Source: Nitrosomonas sp. (GTDB lineage: Bacteria > Pseudomonadota > Gammaproteobacteria > Burkholderiales > Nitrosomonadaceae). From it: a DNA stretch of 64,000 nt. The position numbers and the translations under genes were made by a program. Below, in pieces: positions 1 to 9,247 of this stretch (its first letter is position 1; the number at the start of each line of letters is the position of its first letter). Location: NCBI GenBank assembly GCA_016703745.1, contig JADJBK010000006.1:1488001-1552000 (forward strand). The letters run 5' to 3'. The notes beneath the pieces were generated by a model. That model searched no databases and had not been told where the DNA came from. It was given only the letters and a program-made list of their open reading frames with translations.

Positions 1-183
1 TTCATGCGTCCAGTTGCTGATTCTGCTTTGGAAGCGCTGGGCGACTTCCTGTTCGCACAGGGCGGCGAGATATTGGCTGTAGCTCCAGGCGTGTTCTGCG
101 GCTTGATCCTGGAAGTGCCGGTAATGCTGGCCAAAGGCAGGGAGTCTGAGTTCCTTGAGCATCAGTGGGAGCGATTCAGACAT
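1..183 (-). CDS. istB: IstB helper ATPase of IS21 copy A, N-terminal 61 residues only
   Basis: The start codon is at 183 and the frame runs off the left edge. The visible protein is nearly identical to the start of IstB in copy B (14666 onward): MSESLPLMLKELRLPAFGQH. IstB is the AAA+ ATPase that works with the IstA transposase in target selection. The start lies inside the 3' end of istA (22-nt overlap), as in copy B, and a GGAGG-like ribosome site precedes it. Whether the rest of this copy is intact cannot be seen. Confidence 0.9.
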   Translation of the reverse strand, partial: MSESLPLMLKELRLPAFGQHYRHFQDQAAEHAWSYSQYLAALCEQEVAQRFQSRISNWTHE

Positions 184-1682
184 GAGCTGCCTCCTTGCGT
201 TGCCCAGTTTCCGCTGAGGAGTTGATCGTAGGTATCCGCAGTGTGTTGTTTAATTGGGATGTCCGGCTGCGGCGCATGCTGCCGCAGAAATCACTTTTGC
301 AGTGTTTGCAGTTCAGGTAGCGGATGTTGTTGCAACAATTCAGCGGCCAACTGGCTCTCGCAATCATAGTCGTAGGCAAAACGCAGCACCGATACCATCC
401 ATTTGCAAGCGAGTCCGGGATCAAATTGTTGTTGTACCCGCGCCCACAGCTGGTGATACTGTGGCGTTGGCAACAGATCATCCCGCAGCCGGGAAAAGCG
501 AAAGGCTTGTGGCTTTGCCGCCAATGCATGAATCACATGACGGTAATCGATGCGCCGGGCGCGTCCTTCTGGCGCTTTCGGATACGCGCGCGGTAAGGTA
601 ATGACCGGTGTTTGGCCGACAAAGCATTCCAGACGATCGTGATAGAGATGAACCCGGATGTTCTCGCCAATGAGTCTGGATGGCACACTGTAGAGTCCCC
701 GTTTGACCGCTATGGTGCTACTGGTGGTCACTTTGACGGTCAGTTCACTGAAGTCCATGAAGCGGTAGCGTGGCAGTGGCTGGAGATGCGATTGCTCTTC
801 CGCCAATCGCCCCCTGCAGCGCAGATTGAGCTTATCGACGATCCGTTCAAGAAAACGGCGGTAGGCGCCCACACTTTCGAAATCCGCAGATCCCCGCAGT
901 TTGATCGCCTGCTCAATCCGGTGTTTGAGCGAACCATGGGCATTTTCTACGGCGCCATTTTCATGGCTGACGCCCAGGTTATTGACCGTAGGCTTCATGC
1001 CATAGTGTTGACACAGCGCCGCATAAGATTGCGTGAGTTCTTGTTTTTGGCTCGCATTGACGTATGCGGCACTCAGGCTGTCGGTGCGATGTTCCCTGGG
1101 CACGCCGCCCAGTTTATGCAAGGCGGTCTGCAATCCATCGGCCAACGCACTATAACTTTCCCCGCCCCGGATGATATGAACAGCACGCCAATGACTATAA
1201 GCCAGACGAAACTGATACAGCAGGTGATCAAATGGTTTGCCTGCAATCGTAATTGCCGTACGCGGCCAGGTAAAATCGGACAACCCCTGGTGCCCGGCAG
1301 GTACCGACTGGCAAAACATGACCGCCTTACCGGGACCTTGCGTTGCCCGCCAGTGTTTTACACGGCGCTGCAAGCTTCTGAGCAATTTCTCCGGGTATTG
1401 GCCGGGATATCGATCATCCAGGTACTCCCAAAGCGTAGTCCCGGTCAGTTCAGGTTCCCTGTGCAGCAATGGAATCAATTCGGTCTCCCAAACCAGCTCA
1501 AAAGGATCCTGGCGCGTGCGCCATTGCCGTTGCGACTTCTCCACCCGCACACCCTTCTCAATCCTGCGGCCACTGCGGATACTTACCCCCGCTTTCGCAG
1601 CCGCTGTCTCCTGACCATGCCCTATCTGACGATTCTTCATATAAATAGCTTCCTGTTGATGAGTGATATGTTTTCCAGGCAA
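162..1682 (-). pseudogene. istA: IS21 transposase IstA, copy A, with premature stop
   Basis: IstA is the DDE transposase of IS21 elements. This copy matches the 506-residue IstA of copy B almost residue for residue, but a CGA arginine codon has become TGA at 293-291. The product stops after 463 residues instead of 506. The sequence beyond the stop stays in frame and collinear to the natural stop at 162-164, so this is a point nonsense change and not an indel. The lost 43 residues follow the integrase core and may or may not be essential. The start is a TTG at 1682 behind a good AAGGAGA ribosome site; an ATG 14 codons later is an alternative. Confidence 0.88.
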
Positions 1683-1781
1683 GTTCTTTCTCCTTATATA
1701 GAAAAGAACTCATACTGATACTTTCACTCAACCGGTCAAGATAATTGTCGTCAGACCGGACAGGTTAATTGTCGTCTAATA

Positions 1782-2153
1782 GTGCTTTGATTCACCACAG
1801 CGACAAGGGCTCCCAGTATGTCTCTATCCGTTATACGGAGCGACTTGCCGAGGCTGGAATAGAGCCGTCGGTTGGCAGTAAAGGAGATAGCTACGACAAC
1901 GCACTGGCCGAAACGATCAACGGGCTTTACAAGACTGAATTGATTCATAAGCAAGGGCCTTGGAAAAACAGGGAATCCGTTGAATTGGCGACGTTGAACT
2001 GGGTGTTCTGGTTCAATCATCAGCGTTTGCTGGGACCTATCGGCTATATACCTCCAGCAGAAGCTGAGGCACAATACTATCGGCAGTTAGCCAACTCGGA
2101 TTCTGCCAGTGTTACTTAAACCAAATAGCCTCCACAGAACTCGGGGCGATTCA
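1782..2153 (+). pseudogene. IS3-family transposase (orfB) remnant, C-terminal part
   Basis: The coding part up to the stop at 2119 encodes the last third of an IS3-type integrase: HHSDKGSQYVSIRYTERL, then SYDNALAETINGLYKTE and the final W-FNHQR-L-PIGYIPPAE block. It is closely related to OrfB at 17823-18725. The right terminal repeat ends at 2153 with CGGGGCGATTCA, the same end type as the complete IS3 element at 17456-18764. The 5' part was cut off by insertion of IS21 copy A at 1781/1782. It is not functional. Confidence 0.92.
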
Positions 2154-3076
2154 CGGCGTAGCCCTGCAACCATTGGTCGATCGCCTAACCTGGCATCTAC
2201 TGCAGGGCAACACGCTGCATGCCGATGAAACACCAGTTGTGTTGACACCAGTTGCACAATTGGAACCCGGTCGTGGCAAAACCCGTAAAGCTTACCTGTG
2301 GGCCTACCGCAGCAATGACCTTGAACCCGGGCCGCGTATCATCGTCTTCGACTATCAAGCTGGCCGTAGCGGTCAGCATGCGCGGCACTTTCTGCAAAAT
2401 TGGCAAGGACACCTGATGGTCGATGACTATGCTGGGTATAAAGCACTTTTTTCCACAGCCACATCGCCTTGCGTCGAATTGGCCTGCTGGGCGCATGCGC
2501 GACGCAAATTCTTCGACCTGCACCAGGCCAATGCCAGCACGATGGCATTGGCAGCGATACAGCGCATCAGCGTCTTATACGCAATCGAAGCAGAAGGCAA
2601 AGACCTGAGCATCGAAGATCGTCTGCAACTGCGGGCAGACAGAAGCCTGCCCGCACTGCATGCATTGCATGACTGGCTGATGCAAACCCGTAGCCAGACC
2701 GCAAATGGCGGCGGCTCCGCCAAAGCACTCGACTATACCCTCAGACGCTGGCCAGGTCTCATCCGCTACGCACAAACCGGCTCTCTTCCGATCGACAACA
2801 ACCCGGTGGAGAACACCATCCGCCCGATCGCAATCGGCAAAAAGAATTGGCTATTCACCGGATCGGAACGTGCCGGTCAACGCGCCGCTGCCATTCAAAC
2901 CTTGTTCGGTACCGCGCAACTCAACAAACTCGATCCCGCCGCATGGCTTGCAGACACACCCGCCAGACTACCCACCTGGCCCAATAACCGCATCGATGAA
3001 TTGCTGCCGCTTACACCAGCATTCATTCAATCACTTAAACAGCAGGAAAGATAGGTGGGGGCGCTGGACGGTTACT
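2154..3076 (+). pseudogene. tnpC: IS66-family transposase TnpC, C-terminal fragment with right end
   Basis: The open frame runs from the IS3 end at 2154 to a stop at 3054. It encodes the DDE part of an IS66 transposase: GVALQPLVDRL, LHADETPV, VDDYAGYKAL, a WAHARRKF block, then NNPVENTIRPIAIGKKNWLF and a C-terminal IS66-type tail. The N-terminal half and any tnpA/tnpB are missing, because the IS3 element broke the gene at 2153/2154. The right inverted repeat GGGGGCGCTGGACGGTTAC ends near 3076. A TTG at 2173 could start translation, but the fragment should be inactive. Confidence 0.9.
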
Positions 3077-3079
3077 GAA

Positions 3080-3199
3080 TTCCGAAATCTGGTTTGGATG
3101 CACATCAAATTGTTTAACTAACTCAGCTAGGGTCGTATCACCCTTGATTTCAGATATTGCCACCTTGGCTTTGAATCCCGCTGCGTGATTCCCTCTCAT
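3080..3199 (-). pseudogene. IS3/IS911-type OrfA fragment
   Basis: A short frame reads GFKAKVAISEIKGDTTLAEL followed by VKQFDVHPNQIS, the helix-turn-helix N-terminus of an IS3-family OrfA. It ends abruptly where the IS66 right end begins (about 3080), so the IS66 element probably inserted into it. There is no matching OrfB in the window. It is a transposon scrap. Confidence 0.8.
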
Positions 3200-3279
3200 A
3201 CGCTTGCTCTTTTTTGCCGCAAACTTCACTGCTTTAGATTCAGCAAGATTAGCACTTATCCGACTGTCAAAATTTGCTA

Positions 3280-3415
3280 GCCCACTTCTGTTGCCGGCAG
3301 GATTGGTAACCGGCCCGTTGCGGTCATGACCAAGGTGTTCAGCCATCTCAGCTTCCCATGCGCGCTCAACCAGTTTCCTGGTGAATGGCTTAAGCAGACC
3401 ATGCCCACCTACCAA
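3280..3415 (-). pseudogene. IS256-family transposase N-terminal fragment
   Basis: About 45 residues (GLLKPFTRKLVERAWEAEM, AEHLGHDRNG, NPAGNRSG) match the N-terminal region of IS256/Transposase_mut proteins. The fragment is read in the same frame as the IS3 OrfA scrap downstream, joined by about 27 residues of unclear origin. It is a degenerate remnant of two different elements, not a real fusion gene. Confidence 0.78.
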
Positions 3416-3679
3416 ATCCTCGGGTTTCTAATAATTAGCCCAAATTAAATATGATCGTCTTCATGCCGTAAATCTAACTGTCACGCTTAATTCAAGTGTT
3501 CTACATGTCTTCATAGTACAAAATAATTTTGAAAATTCAAAGAATTAAGTAAGTTAATTTTTTGATGATTCTTAATAAATCACGCCTCAATTTTGTTGCC
3601 GTCGAGACATCTGCAGCACACCCTTTTAGCTTTCAAAAATATTTTTATTAGTAAATCGTACTTCATGGAGCATTTTGAT

Positions 3680-5182
3680 ATGAAAGTAAAAAAAATTATG
3701 TGCGTATTATCCTTTATTCTTTCCTGCGGATGGGGAACCGTGAGTGCTGGCGAAACTATCGATGTCATGGCACTCCATTCGCCATCAGCAGGGAGGGTGA
3801 TTAACGAAGAAAATATTGTGCATGCCATTATTAATACCAACACAGTATTTAGAAATAGCGGTATCAATACCCGGTTGCGCCTGGTTTACTCAAGTTCCAT
3901 TAATTTTCATGAGACCGACTTTCCGGATTCTGATGTGGCGCTGCTGGCCATTCAATCCAAAACTGATGGGATTGTAGATGAGATTCACGCATTGAGAGAT
4001 GAGAACGGCGCAGATTTAGTCATTCTTATCGTCGATGCTGTTGGTGTTTGGGAGGGATGGACCAGGGGCGATGCGAACGTTTTATACCGAAACGATCCGA
4101 GTTTATCCGAGTATGCGCCATTCGCAGTGGTGGATTCGCAGGTGCTGGATGGCACCGCTTTTTCTCATGAAATTGCGCACGCTATGGGCGCTCACCATGA
4201 TTGGTACGTTTCCGCCAAGAAGAAAGTTCCCTATCCTTATGCGCGAGGACATATCAATAGGGATGAAGGGTGGCGCACGATTATGGCTTATGAGCAAGAA
4301 TGCCTAGATCAGGGAATAAAGTGTCCACGAATCCCGTTCTTTAGCAATCCGGATATTGATTATAACGGGGTGCCTACAGGAATAGCGGTTGGCACCAATA
4401 CCAGCTGCCAGAATGGCGTGACTGCTATACTTCCTTGCGATGCCAATGATGCTTTGGCGCTTACTCAGACTTCGCCAACAGTTGCCGGATTTCGTGAAGA
4501 GTTTTGGGAGATGTTCGATCATCCCACGCCAGTATCTCCTGAGAATGGAGCGGTATTGACAACGTATTCTCCAAAATTCACATGGACGCAAAATCCACAA
4601 GCATCGCATTATGCGCTAATGGTCGGATTGTCCCCTAAAGGAAGTGGTTTTGCTTTTATGGGGCAAAGCGAAAATGTATTGCTGTATAAGCAGTATAGTG
4701 CGGCGGAGATCTGCGCGGATGGCGTATGTGAAATTACTCCACGCATGAGCAACTCGGATGGCCGTCATTACTGGAGTGTATGGGCGGGAAACGATAATGG
4801 ATGGAGCGTATGGTCAGATCCGGTTGACTTCACTCTCAACTCCAGCGTAATGAAGGGGGCAATCGATGTGGAGCCCCTGTCTCCTGCTTCAGATATTGTA
4901 GTTTCCAGGAATCCAACTTTTGTCTGGAATCCTACGCAAGGCGACCCAGGCATTCCAGATGCTTCGGAATACCGAGTATCGGTTTGGGATCGTATAAAAA
5001 AACAAACGGTTTATTATACAGATTGGATGCCAGCCACTTCTGTTTGCGGAAGCAGTGCAATATGCCAGACGACTCCGGGCATCGCCTTAAGCGCTGGCAG
5101 AAAATACTTATGGAAGGTGAAAGCGCGAGGACTGTATGGTGAGGGACAATATAACACTCGCCTCTACTTCAAGGTTGAATAA
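3680..5182 (+). CDS. secreted zinc metallopeptidase, metzincin (reprolysin-like) type
   Basis: The protein has 500 residues from the ATG at 3680; the frame is open further upstream, but this start gives a clean signal peptide (MKVKKIMCVLSFILSCGWG, cleaved near VSAGE). The catalytic motif HEIAHAMGAHHD fits the metzincin consensus HExxHxxGxxHD, and a methionine follows in IMAYEQE, as expected for the Met-turn. After the catalytic domain come two repeats of fibronectin/Ig-like character, each with a P-x-FxWxP pattern (SPKFTWTQNP and NPTFVWNPT) and paired cysteines. It is predicted to be an exported protease or adhesin-like enzyme; the substrate is unknown. It stands alone, flanked by IS remnants and a convergent capA-like gene. 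Confidence 0.85.
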   Translation: MKVKKIMCVLSFILSCGWGTVSAGETIDVMALHSPSAGRVINEENIVHAIINTNTVFRNSGINTRLRLVYSSSINFHETDFPDSDVALLAIQSKTDGIVDEIHALRDENGADLVILIVDAVGVWEGWTRGDANVLYRNDPSLSEYAPFAVVDSQVLDGTAFSHEIAHAMGAHHDWYVSAKKKVPYPYARGHINRDEGWRTIMAYEQECLDQGIKCPRIPFFSNPDIDYNGVPTGIAVGTNTSCQNGVTAILPCDANDALALTQTSPTVAGFREEFWEMFDHPTPVSPENGAVLTTYSPKFTWTQNPQASHYALMVGLSPKGSGFAFMGQSENVLLYKQYSAAEICADGVCEITPRMSNSDGRHYWSVWAGNDNGWSVWSDPVDFTLNSSVMKGAIDVEPLSPASDIVVSRNPTFVWNPTQGDPGIPDASEYRVSVWDRIKKQTVYYTDWMPATSVCGSSAICQTTPGIALSAGRKYLWKVKARGLYGEGQYNTRLYFKVE

Positions 5183-5190
5183 GTTGAGTT

Positions 5191-5220
5191 TCCCCATGCA
5201 CCTTGGCCAGCGCATGGGGA
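5191..5220. terminator. bidirectional hairpin terminator between convergent genes
   Basis: A perfect 9-bp inverted repeat (TCCCCATGC ... GCATGGGGA) with a 12-nt loop lies between the stop codons at 5182 (plus) and 5233 (minus). The position suits shared termination of the metallopeptidase and capA-like transcripts. There is no strong T-run on either side. Confidence 0.7.
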
Positions 5221-5232
5221 GTCGGGATTTAT

Positions 5233-6291
5233 TTATCCCATGAGTAATTCGAAGTAGTAACCAAAATAATCGTGTTTCCATTTAAATATCTCGTTTGGAA
5301 CCGATGGGCTGTGATGCTGCAGAAGTTCGGCAACTTCAGTAATTTCTGCCTCGTTTACCGGACGAGATTGATATGCCGTTCTTTGATTATCAGTAAGTAT
5401 CGGATAGAGTTTGAGCAAACTTGAAATGACCCCGGCTTTTGCTTGTAAGCTGAGGCAAGCAATCAGGCTATAAGGGGGCGCATTGTGTTTACCGTAACCT
5501 CCATGAGAATTAAATACAAAATTTCCCAAGCTATACAATGTCCATGTGACACCCATACGCTCTATGCCACCAAGCATATGGGCACCGTGGCCAATAATAA
5601 GATCAGCGCCAGCGTCTGTCAGGGCTCGTGCTATGCGTGTTTGTTCCGAGGTTTGCCATTTATAATTTGTTCCCCAGTGTGGATAAACAATTACAAATGA
5701 TTCCGGTGCCTTGTTTTTCAGCTGGGTAATCTGATCGCTGATACGCTTGACACCCAGCCGATTTACACCCGCCAAAGATTTTTTAGCATAAAAATTATAC
5801 TGGTTCTTATAGATGGGACGGTACTCGAAAGCACCGATAATCACGAGTGGTACAATCTTGTCTCCAAAAACAATTTTTTTTTGGTACGGACGCCGGGCAT
5901 CCGCAGCCGTAGCGCCCGCGCCAAACCATTCGATTTTGTTTTCTTTCAGGCTGTTTAATGTTTCAGGTAAAGCTTCTGCCCCGAAGTCAAGCGCATGATT
6001 ATTGGCGAGCGAGACAGCCTTGATATTATGCTGCTGAAGCACTTTGGGGGACTCAATCGGATCCGACCAATGAATATATTTCTTGCTTCCCTCAAGCGGA
6101 GAATGTTTTTGTGAAGTCAGTGGCGTTTCAAGATTGACTATTACCAGATTGGATTCTATCAATAGGGGCGATACACCTTGCAGGGAATAGGCACGCCCTT
6201 TTGATTCAATGAGATGCTCACCATCAAGTTGAGCCTGATAATTCTCGCCAAAGCTTGTATCGCCCACGAAAGTAATGAGGTATTCAGTCAT
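5233..6291 (-). CDS. CapA/PgsA-family metallophosphatase-like protein
   Basis: The 352-residue protein shows the landmarks of the CapA family (bacterial capsule/poly-gamma-glutamate synthesis proteins with a calcineurin-like fold): FVGDTSFGE at the N-terminus, VIVNLETPLT, VSLANNHALDFG, YPHWGTNYKW, and IIGHGAHMLGGIE followed by YSLGNFVFN. There is no signal peptide, so it is probably cytoplasmic or peripheral. No other capsule genes lie nearby, so the family name should not be read as proof of capsule production. The upstream 120 bp before the IS5 element hold its promoter region. Confidence 0.85.
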   Translation of the reverse strand: MTEYLITFVGDTSFGENYQAQLDGEHLIESKGRAYSLQGVSPLLIESNLVIVNLETPLTSQKHSPLEGSKKYIHWSDPIESPKVLQQHNIKAVSLANNHALDFGAEALPETLNSLKENKIEWFGAGATAADARRPYQKKIVFGDKIVPLVIIGAFEYRPIYKNQYNFYAKKSLAGVNRLGVKRISDQITQLKNKAPESFVIVYPHWGTNYKWQTSEQTRIARALTDAGADLIIGHGAHMLGGIERMGVTWTLYSLGNFVFNSHGGYGKHNAPPYSLIACLSLQAKAGVISSLLKLYPILTDNQRTAYQSRPVNEAEITEVAELLQHHSPSVPNEIFKWKHDYFGYYFELLMG

Positions 6292-6415
6292 CAGAATATT
6301 CCGAATGTAAGTATTTTAGAATGTGTTGAGAAATAAATATTGTCTATTAAAATCCAGTTTTTTAATCTGTTGCCTGGTCTTTTCGTAGAATAACGGTATT
6401 GTTTCGTAGCGTTAA

Positions 6416-7608
6416 GGAACCTCTGAAAAACAAACATTCTGAACGGCAGTCACTCAAAAACTGACCACTACTTCAAATAGTGACGCTGATTTTTATGAAA
6501 ACAGCCGTTCCTCTCTGGAAACAAGCTCATTTACTGGCTTGTTTTCAAATTTCAGACGCAACAAGACATCGACGTTCATAAGCATCACCACGGATGACGT
6601 TGGCAATGGCTGTCAGGAAGGTCAAACGGGCCGCATTTTTGGCCAGGCCGCGATAGCGATTTTTAGCATACCCAAAGCGGATTTTGATATCCCGAAACAC
6701 GTGTTCGACTTTGGCGCGGCGTTTCGCCAGCTCACGGGCGGCACCGCGCAGTAGTTGAGCCGCCCCGGAATCGTCTTTCGTGAGCCTGGCCAGTTTGCCC
6801 GGACGCATCGCGATCACGCAGGCCGGAGGGTTTTCCACCAGCATCTCCGGGCGTTTATCCAGCCCCTGATATCCGGCATCGCCATGGACAAACTGTTCCT
6901 CGCCATGCAGCAGGGCGGCGGCTTCGGCAACGTCGCTGACATGCCCCGAGGTTACTTTGAGCGTATGCACCAACCCGGTTTCATGATCGACGCCGATATG
7001 AAACTTGCTGCCGAAAAACCATTGATTGCCCTTTTTGCTGGAATGCATTTCTGGATCACGCGACCGGCTTTTATTTTTGGTTGAAGTCGGCGCGGCAATC
7101 AGGCTGGCATCGACGATGGTGCCGGCTTTCAAGAACAGCCCACGCTCACTCAGTGTTTGGTTGATGACTTGGAAGATCTGATCCATTAACCCGTGTTTTT
7201 CCAGTAAATGCCGAAATTGCAAAATAGTGCTTTCATCCGGTACGGCTTCCAGACGAATGCCGCAAAAACGGCGCAGTGATTCAATCTCATACAGCGCATC
7301 TTCCATGCCCGGATCGGAATAGTTGTAGATAATTTGCGCAACATGCGCGCGCAGCATCAATTCCAGGGCAAATGGTTTGCGGCCACGCCCATTGCCTGGC
7401 GCATAGTGTGGCTCAATAACATCAATCATAGCCTGCCAAGGCAATAACCCGTCAAGTTGATCGAGAAACTTCTCGCGGCGCGTGACTTTGCCCTTATTGG
7501 CGTATTCGGCATCAGCAAAACTCATCTGTTGGTAAGGTTTCATGAATAGCTTCTCGAAAAAGTTTGATGCAGAATTATATCGGTGATCGGTTATTGATCA
7601 GAGGTTCC
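6416..7608 (-). mobile_element. complete IS5-family insertion sequence
   Basis: The element is 1193 bp with 11-bp perfect terminal inverted repeats (GGAACCTCTGA ... TCAGAGGTTCC). It is flanked by a TTAA duplication at 6412-6415 and 7609-7612. It carries one transposase gene and sits between the capA-like gene and the end of the large operon, apparently without breaking a gene. Confidence 0.93.
6545..7543 (-). CDS. IS5-family transposase
   Basis: The 332-residue transposase has an N-terminal IS5-type domain (FALELMLRAHVAQIIYNYSD, DESTILQFRHLLEKH) and a DDE nuclease core. The first Asp is in GTIVDASLIAAP, the second in VHGDAGYQGLDKRP, and the Glu in AKVEHVFRDIKIRFGY. It looks full length and intact, so this copy may still be active. 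Confidence 0.95.
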   Translation of the reverse strand: MKPYQQMSFADAEYANKGKVTRREKFLDQLDGLLPWQAMIDVIEPHYAPGNGRGRKPFALELMLRAHVAQIIYNYSDPGMEDALYEIESLRRFCGIRLEAVPDESTILQFRHLLEKHGLMDQIFQVINQTLSERGLFLKAGTIVDASLIAAPTSTKNKSRSRDPEMHSSKKGNQWFFGSKFHIGVDHETGLVHTLKVTSGHVSDVAEAAALLHGEEQFVHGDAGYQGLDKRPEMLVENPPACVIAMRPGKLARLTKDDSGAAQLLRGAARELAKRRAKVEHVFRDIKIRFGYAKNRYRGLAKNAARLTFLTAIANVIRGDAYERRCLVASEI

Positions 7609-7627
7609 TTAAATGCGATACATATAA

Positions 7628-9247
7628 TTACCAGGAATCACCATTGCTTTTAAATCCCGGAGACATGGCTTTGCTTGTAACCTGGGTGTGTATACGCCAT
7701 TGATTATCAGCATCAGGCCAGCGGACTATAGAGCTTTTTAACCGGAGATGGTCACGCCAGTGATCCGTGCTGCAAACTTTACTGCCGCAATCACCCCAGG
7801 AGAATTGTCTGACCAGCTTGCCTCCAGTATCGCGCAAAGTCAGGGTGCCGCCGATCGGATTAAGACGAAATCCATTGGTTGCGGTTGAGCGCTGAATGAT
7901 CGTGCCGCCGAATTCGCCGGTCGGTATACCGCCGCCGAATACAACCAATGCTTTACCAGATGCTAATTCACGACCTAATGGAAAAAGGTGTACCGCCTGC
8001 TGGTTAGCGTCTTCAAGTGTCCACCCAGTCAGACAGACTGGCGTATTGCCTGTGTTTACTATCTCAATGAACTGTTCATCTTTTGCATGGAAAACGCCAT
8101 CGCGGTTAGCGTCACCCATAGCGCCCGCAGGCGACTCTGCCATGATTTCGTTAAAAACGATCCCACCTGATTCATTTGCTGTACTTGATAAGCATGCTGG
8201 TTCTGTTTTTGGAGCGAACAACAGATAACCAGCGGAAGCGATAACCTGCTGAACATCATGTTCTGCGCCAGGAGCCAGGAACAATTGCCATGCAAAAGAT
8301 GTGTGCAGCTTACGAGCAAGGGATTGTCCGGTTTCAAAATAATGCTGGCCACGGGCGAGTCTGTGACTGCCCTGCGCCATGGCGGCTGGCGTGTTGCGCA
8401 CATTCCGATCCTGACCAGGACCTTTGGTATCGTTCGTACCCAGCAGCAACATGAGTGGCGATGAAAGAAGTGCATCTGGATTAACGCTTTCAGTTGGACT
8501 GCCGTGCAAACTGTAAGGCATGCCGAATTTTTTTCGATTGTCTGCGACGGGCAAGGTATACCAGCCCGCGTTCGCAGCCACGGCGCCAAGCACACGTGCG
8601 CAGGGAATGAATGTCAGCATCCGATGCGTAAACTGAGCGCCCGCACTGTGTCCAAACAGGTAATAACCCTGCTGATCGCCGCCAAGCGCCAGCCGGACTG
8701 CTTCAAAAACGCGCTCAATTTCCTGGTACAGAAAAGCCTCCGGCTTAAGATAGCGTCCTTCACGTTTTGCCTGGACGCCTGTGCGCCCATGCTTTGTGAT
8801 GCCCAGCGTGTAATCTTCACTGTCAGGGTAATATCGGCGGGAGAATTCAATTGCTATGATCAACGCTTGATGCCGTTCAGCCACTGGGGCGGCGACTTGG
8901 GCATAGTAGTCGGCATTTCGTTTGATGCCATGCATCACAAACCATATCGGTCCGTGTACGGAATCGAAACTGCTTGGCCGGTAAATATAAACATTCAGGG
9001 AGTGACCATCGCGCGTAACAAATCTGGTTTTTTTAAGTCCGGAATTGATCAGTGCTGTTTGCGCGTGTTTCGGATCGGGCCAACGCGCAGCCGTCACGCC
9101 TGCCGGGCCAGTGATGCGGTTGCAGGTTGCATTGTCTACGCTATGGGTATTAGCGAAAGTCAAGGGGCACACGAGCATACTGATCAATAGCAGAAACAAA
9201 CCAGGCCATCGATCAGGTAGCGCGAAATATGGGAGCAACACCGGCAT
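7628..9247 (-). CDS. secreted alpha/beta hydrolase with C-terminal lamin-tail domain
   Basis: The protein has 539 residues. A signal sequence covers roughly residues 13-32. An alpha/beta-hydrolase domain of PHB-depolymerase/feruloyl-esterase type follows, with oxyanion region VMHGIKRNAD, nucleophile Ser201 in GHSAGAQF and a likely catalytic His330 in APGAEHD. From about residue 361 comes a lamin-tail domain (GIVFNEIMAES, FIEIVNTG, CLTGWTLED). It contains a calcium-loop-like stretch GDANRDGVFHAKDE. The gene starts directly after the stop of the 7-TM/ATP-grasp gene, so it is the last gene of that operon. A second hydrolase in the operon (12417-15683) is a paralogue without the lamin-tail domain. 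The role is inferred to be extracytoplasmic hydrolysis; the substrate is unknown. Confidence 0.85.
   Translation of the reverse strand: MPVLLPYFALPDRWPGLFLLLISMLVCPLTFANTHSVDNATCNRITGPAGVTAARWPDPKHAQTALINSGLKKTRFVTRDGHSLNVYIYRPSSFDSVHGPIWFVMHGIKRNADYYAQVAAPVAERHQALIIAIEFSRRYYPDSEDYTLGITKHGRTGVQAKREGRYLKPEAFLYQEIERVFEAVRLALGGDQQGYYLFGHSAGAQFTHRMLTFIPCARVLGAVAANAGWYTLPVADNRKKFGMPYSLHGSPTESVNPDALLSSPLMLLLGTNDTKGPGQDRNVRNTPAAMAQGSHRLARGQHYFETGQSLARKLHTSFAWQLFLAPGAEHDVQQVIASAGYLLFAPKTEPACLSSTANESGGIVFNEIMAESPAGAMGDANRDGVFHAKDEQFIEIVNTGNTPVCLTGWTLEDANQQAVHLFPLGRELASGKALVVFGGGIPTGEFGGTIIQRSTATNGFRLNPIGGTLTLRDTGGKLVRQFSWGDCGSKVCSTDHWRDHLRLKSSIVRWPDADNQWRIHTQVTSKAMSPGFKSNGDSW

Larger units (their letters stand above)
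1..1781 (-). mobile_element. IS21-family element, copy A (left part outside window)
   Basis: This is the same element as the complete copy at 13068-15470, in the opposite orientation. Its istA end lies at 1781, where the terminal sequence (read on the minus strand) begins TATTAGACGACAATTAACC, identical to the left end of copy B. The istB end is outside the window. It was inserted into an older IS3-family element, whose remainder continues at 1782. The target duplication cannot be checked because only one end is visible. Confidence 0.93.

Noticed and set aside
612..1718. A 368-codon open frame antisense to istA (also at 13131-14237)
   Set aside because: It appears in both IS21 copies only because the istA coding sequence is conserved; it has no ribosome site, family motifs or plausible composition.
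3035..3415. A 126-residue open frame that looks like one protein
   Set aside because: It is a chance read-through of IS256 and IS3 OrfA scraps and the end of the IS66 element.
8504..9190. A 228-codon open frame on the plus strand
   Set aside because: It is antisense to the lamin-tail hydrolase, which has a signal peptide and catalytic motifs; no motif supports the plus-strand frame.
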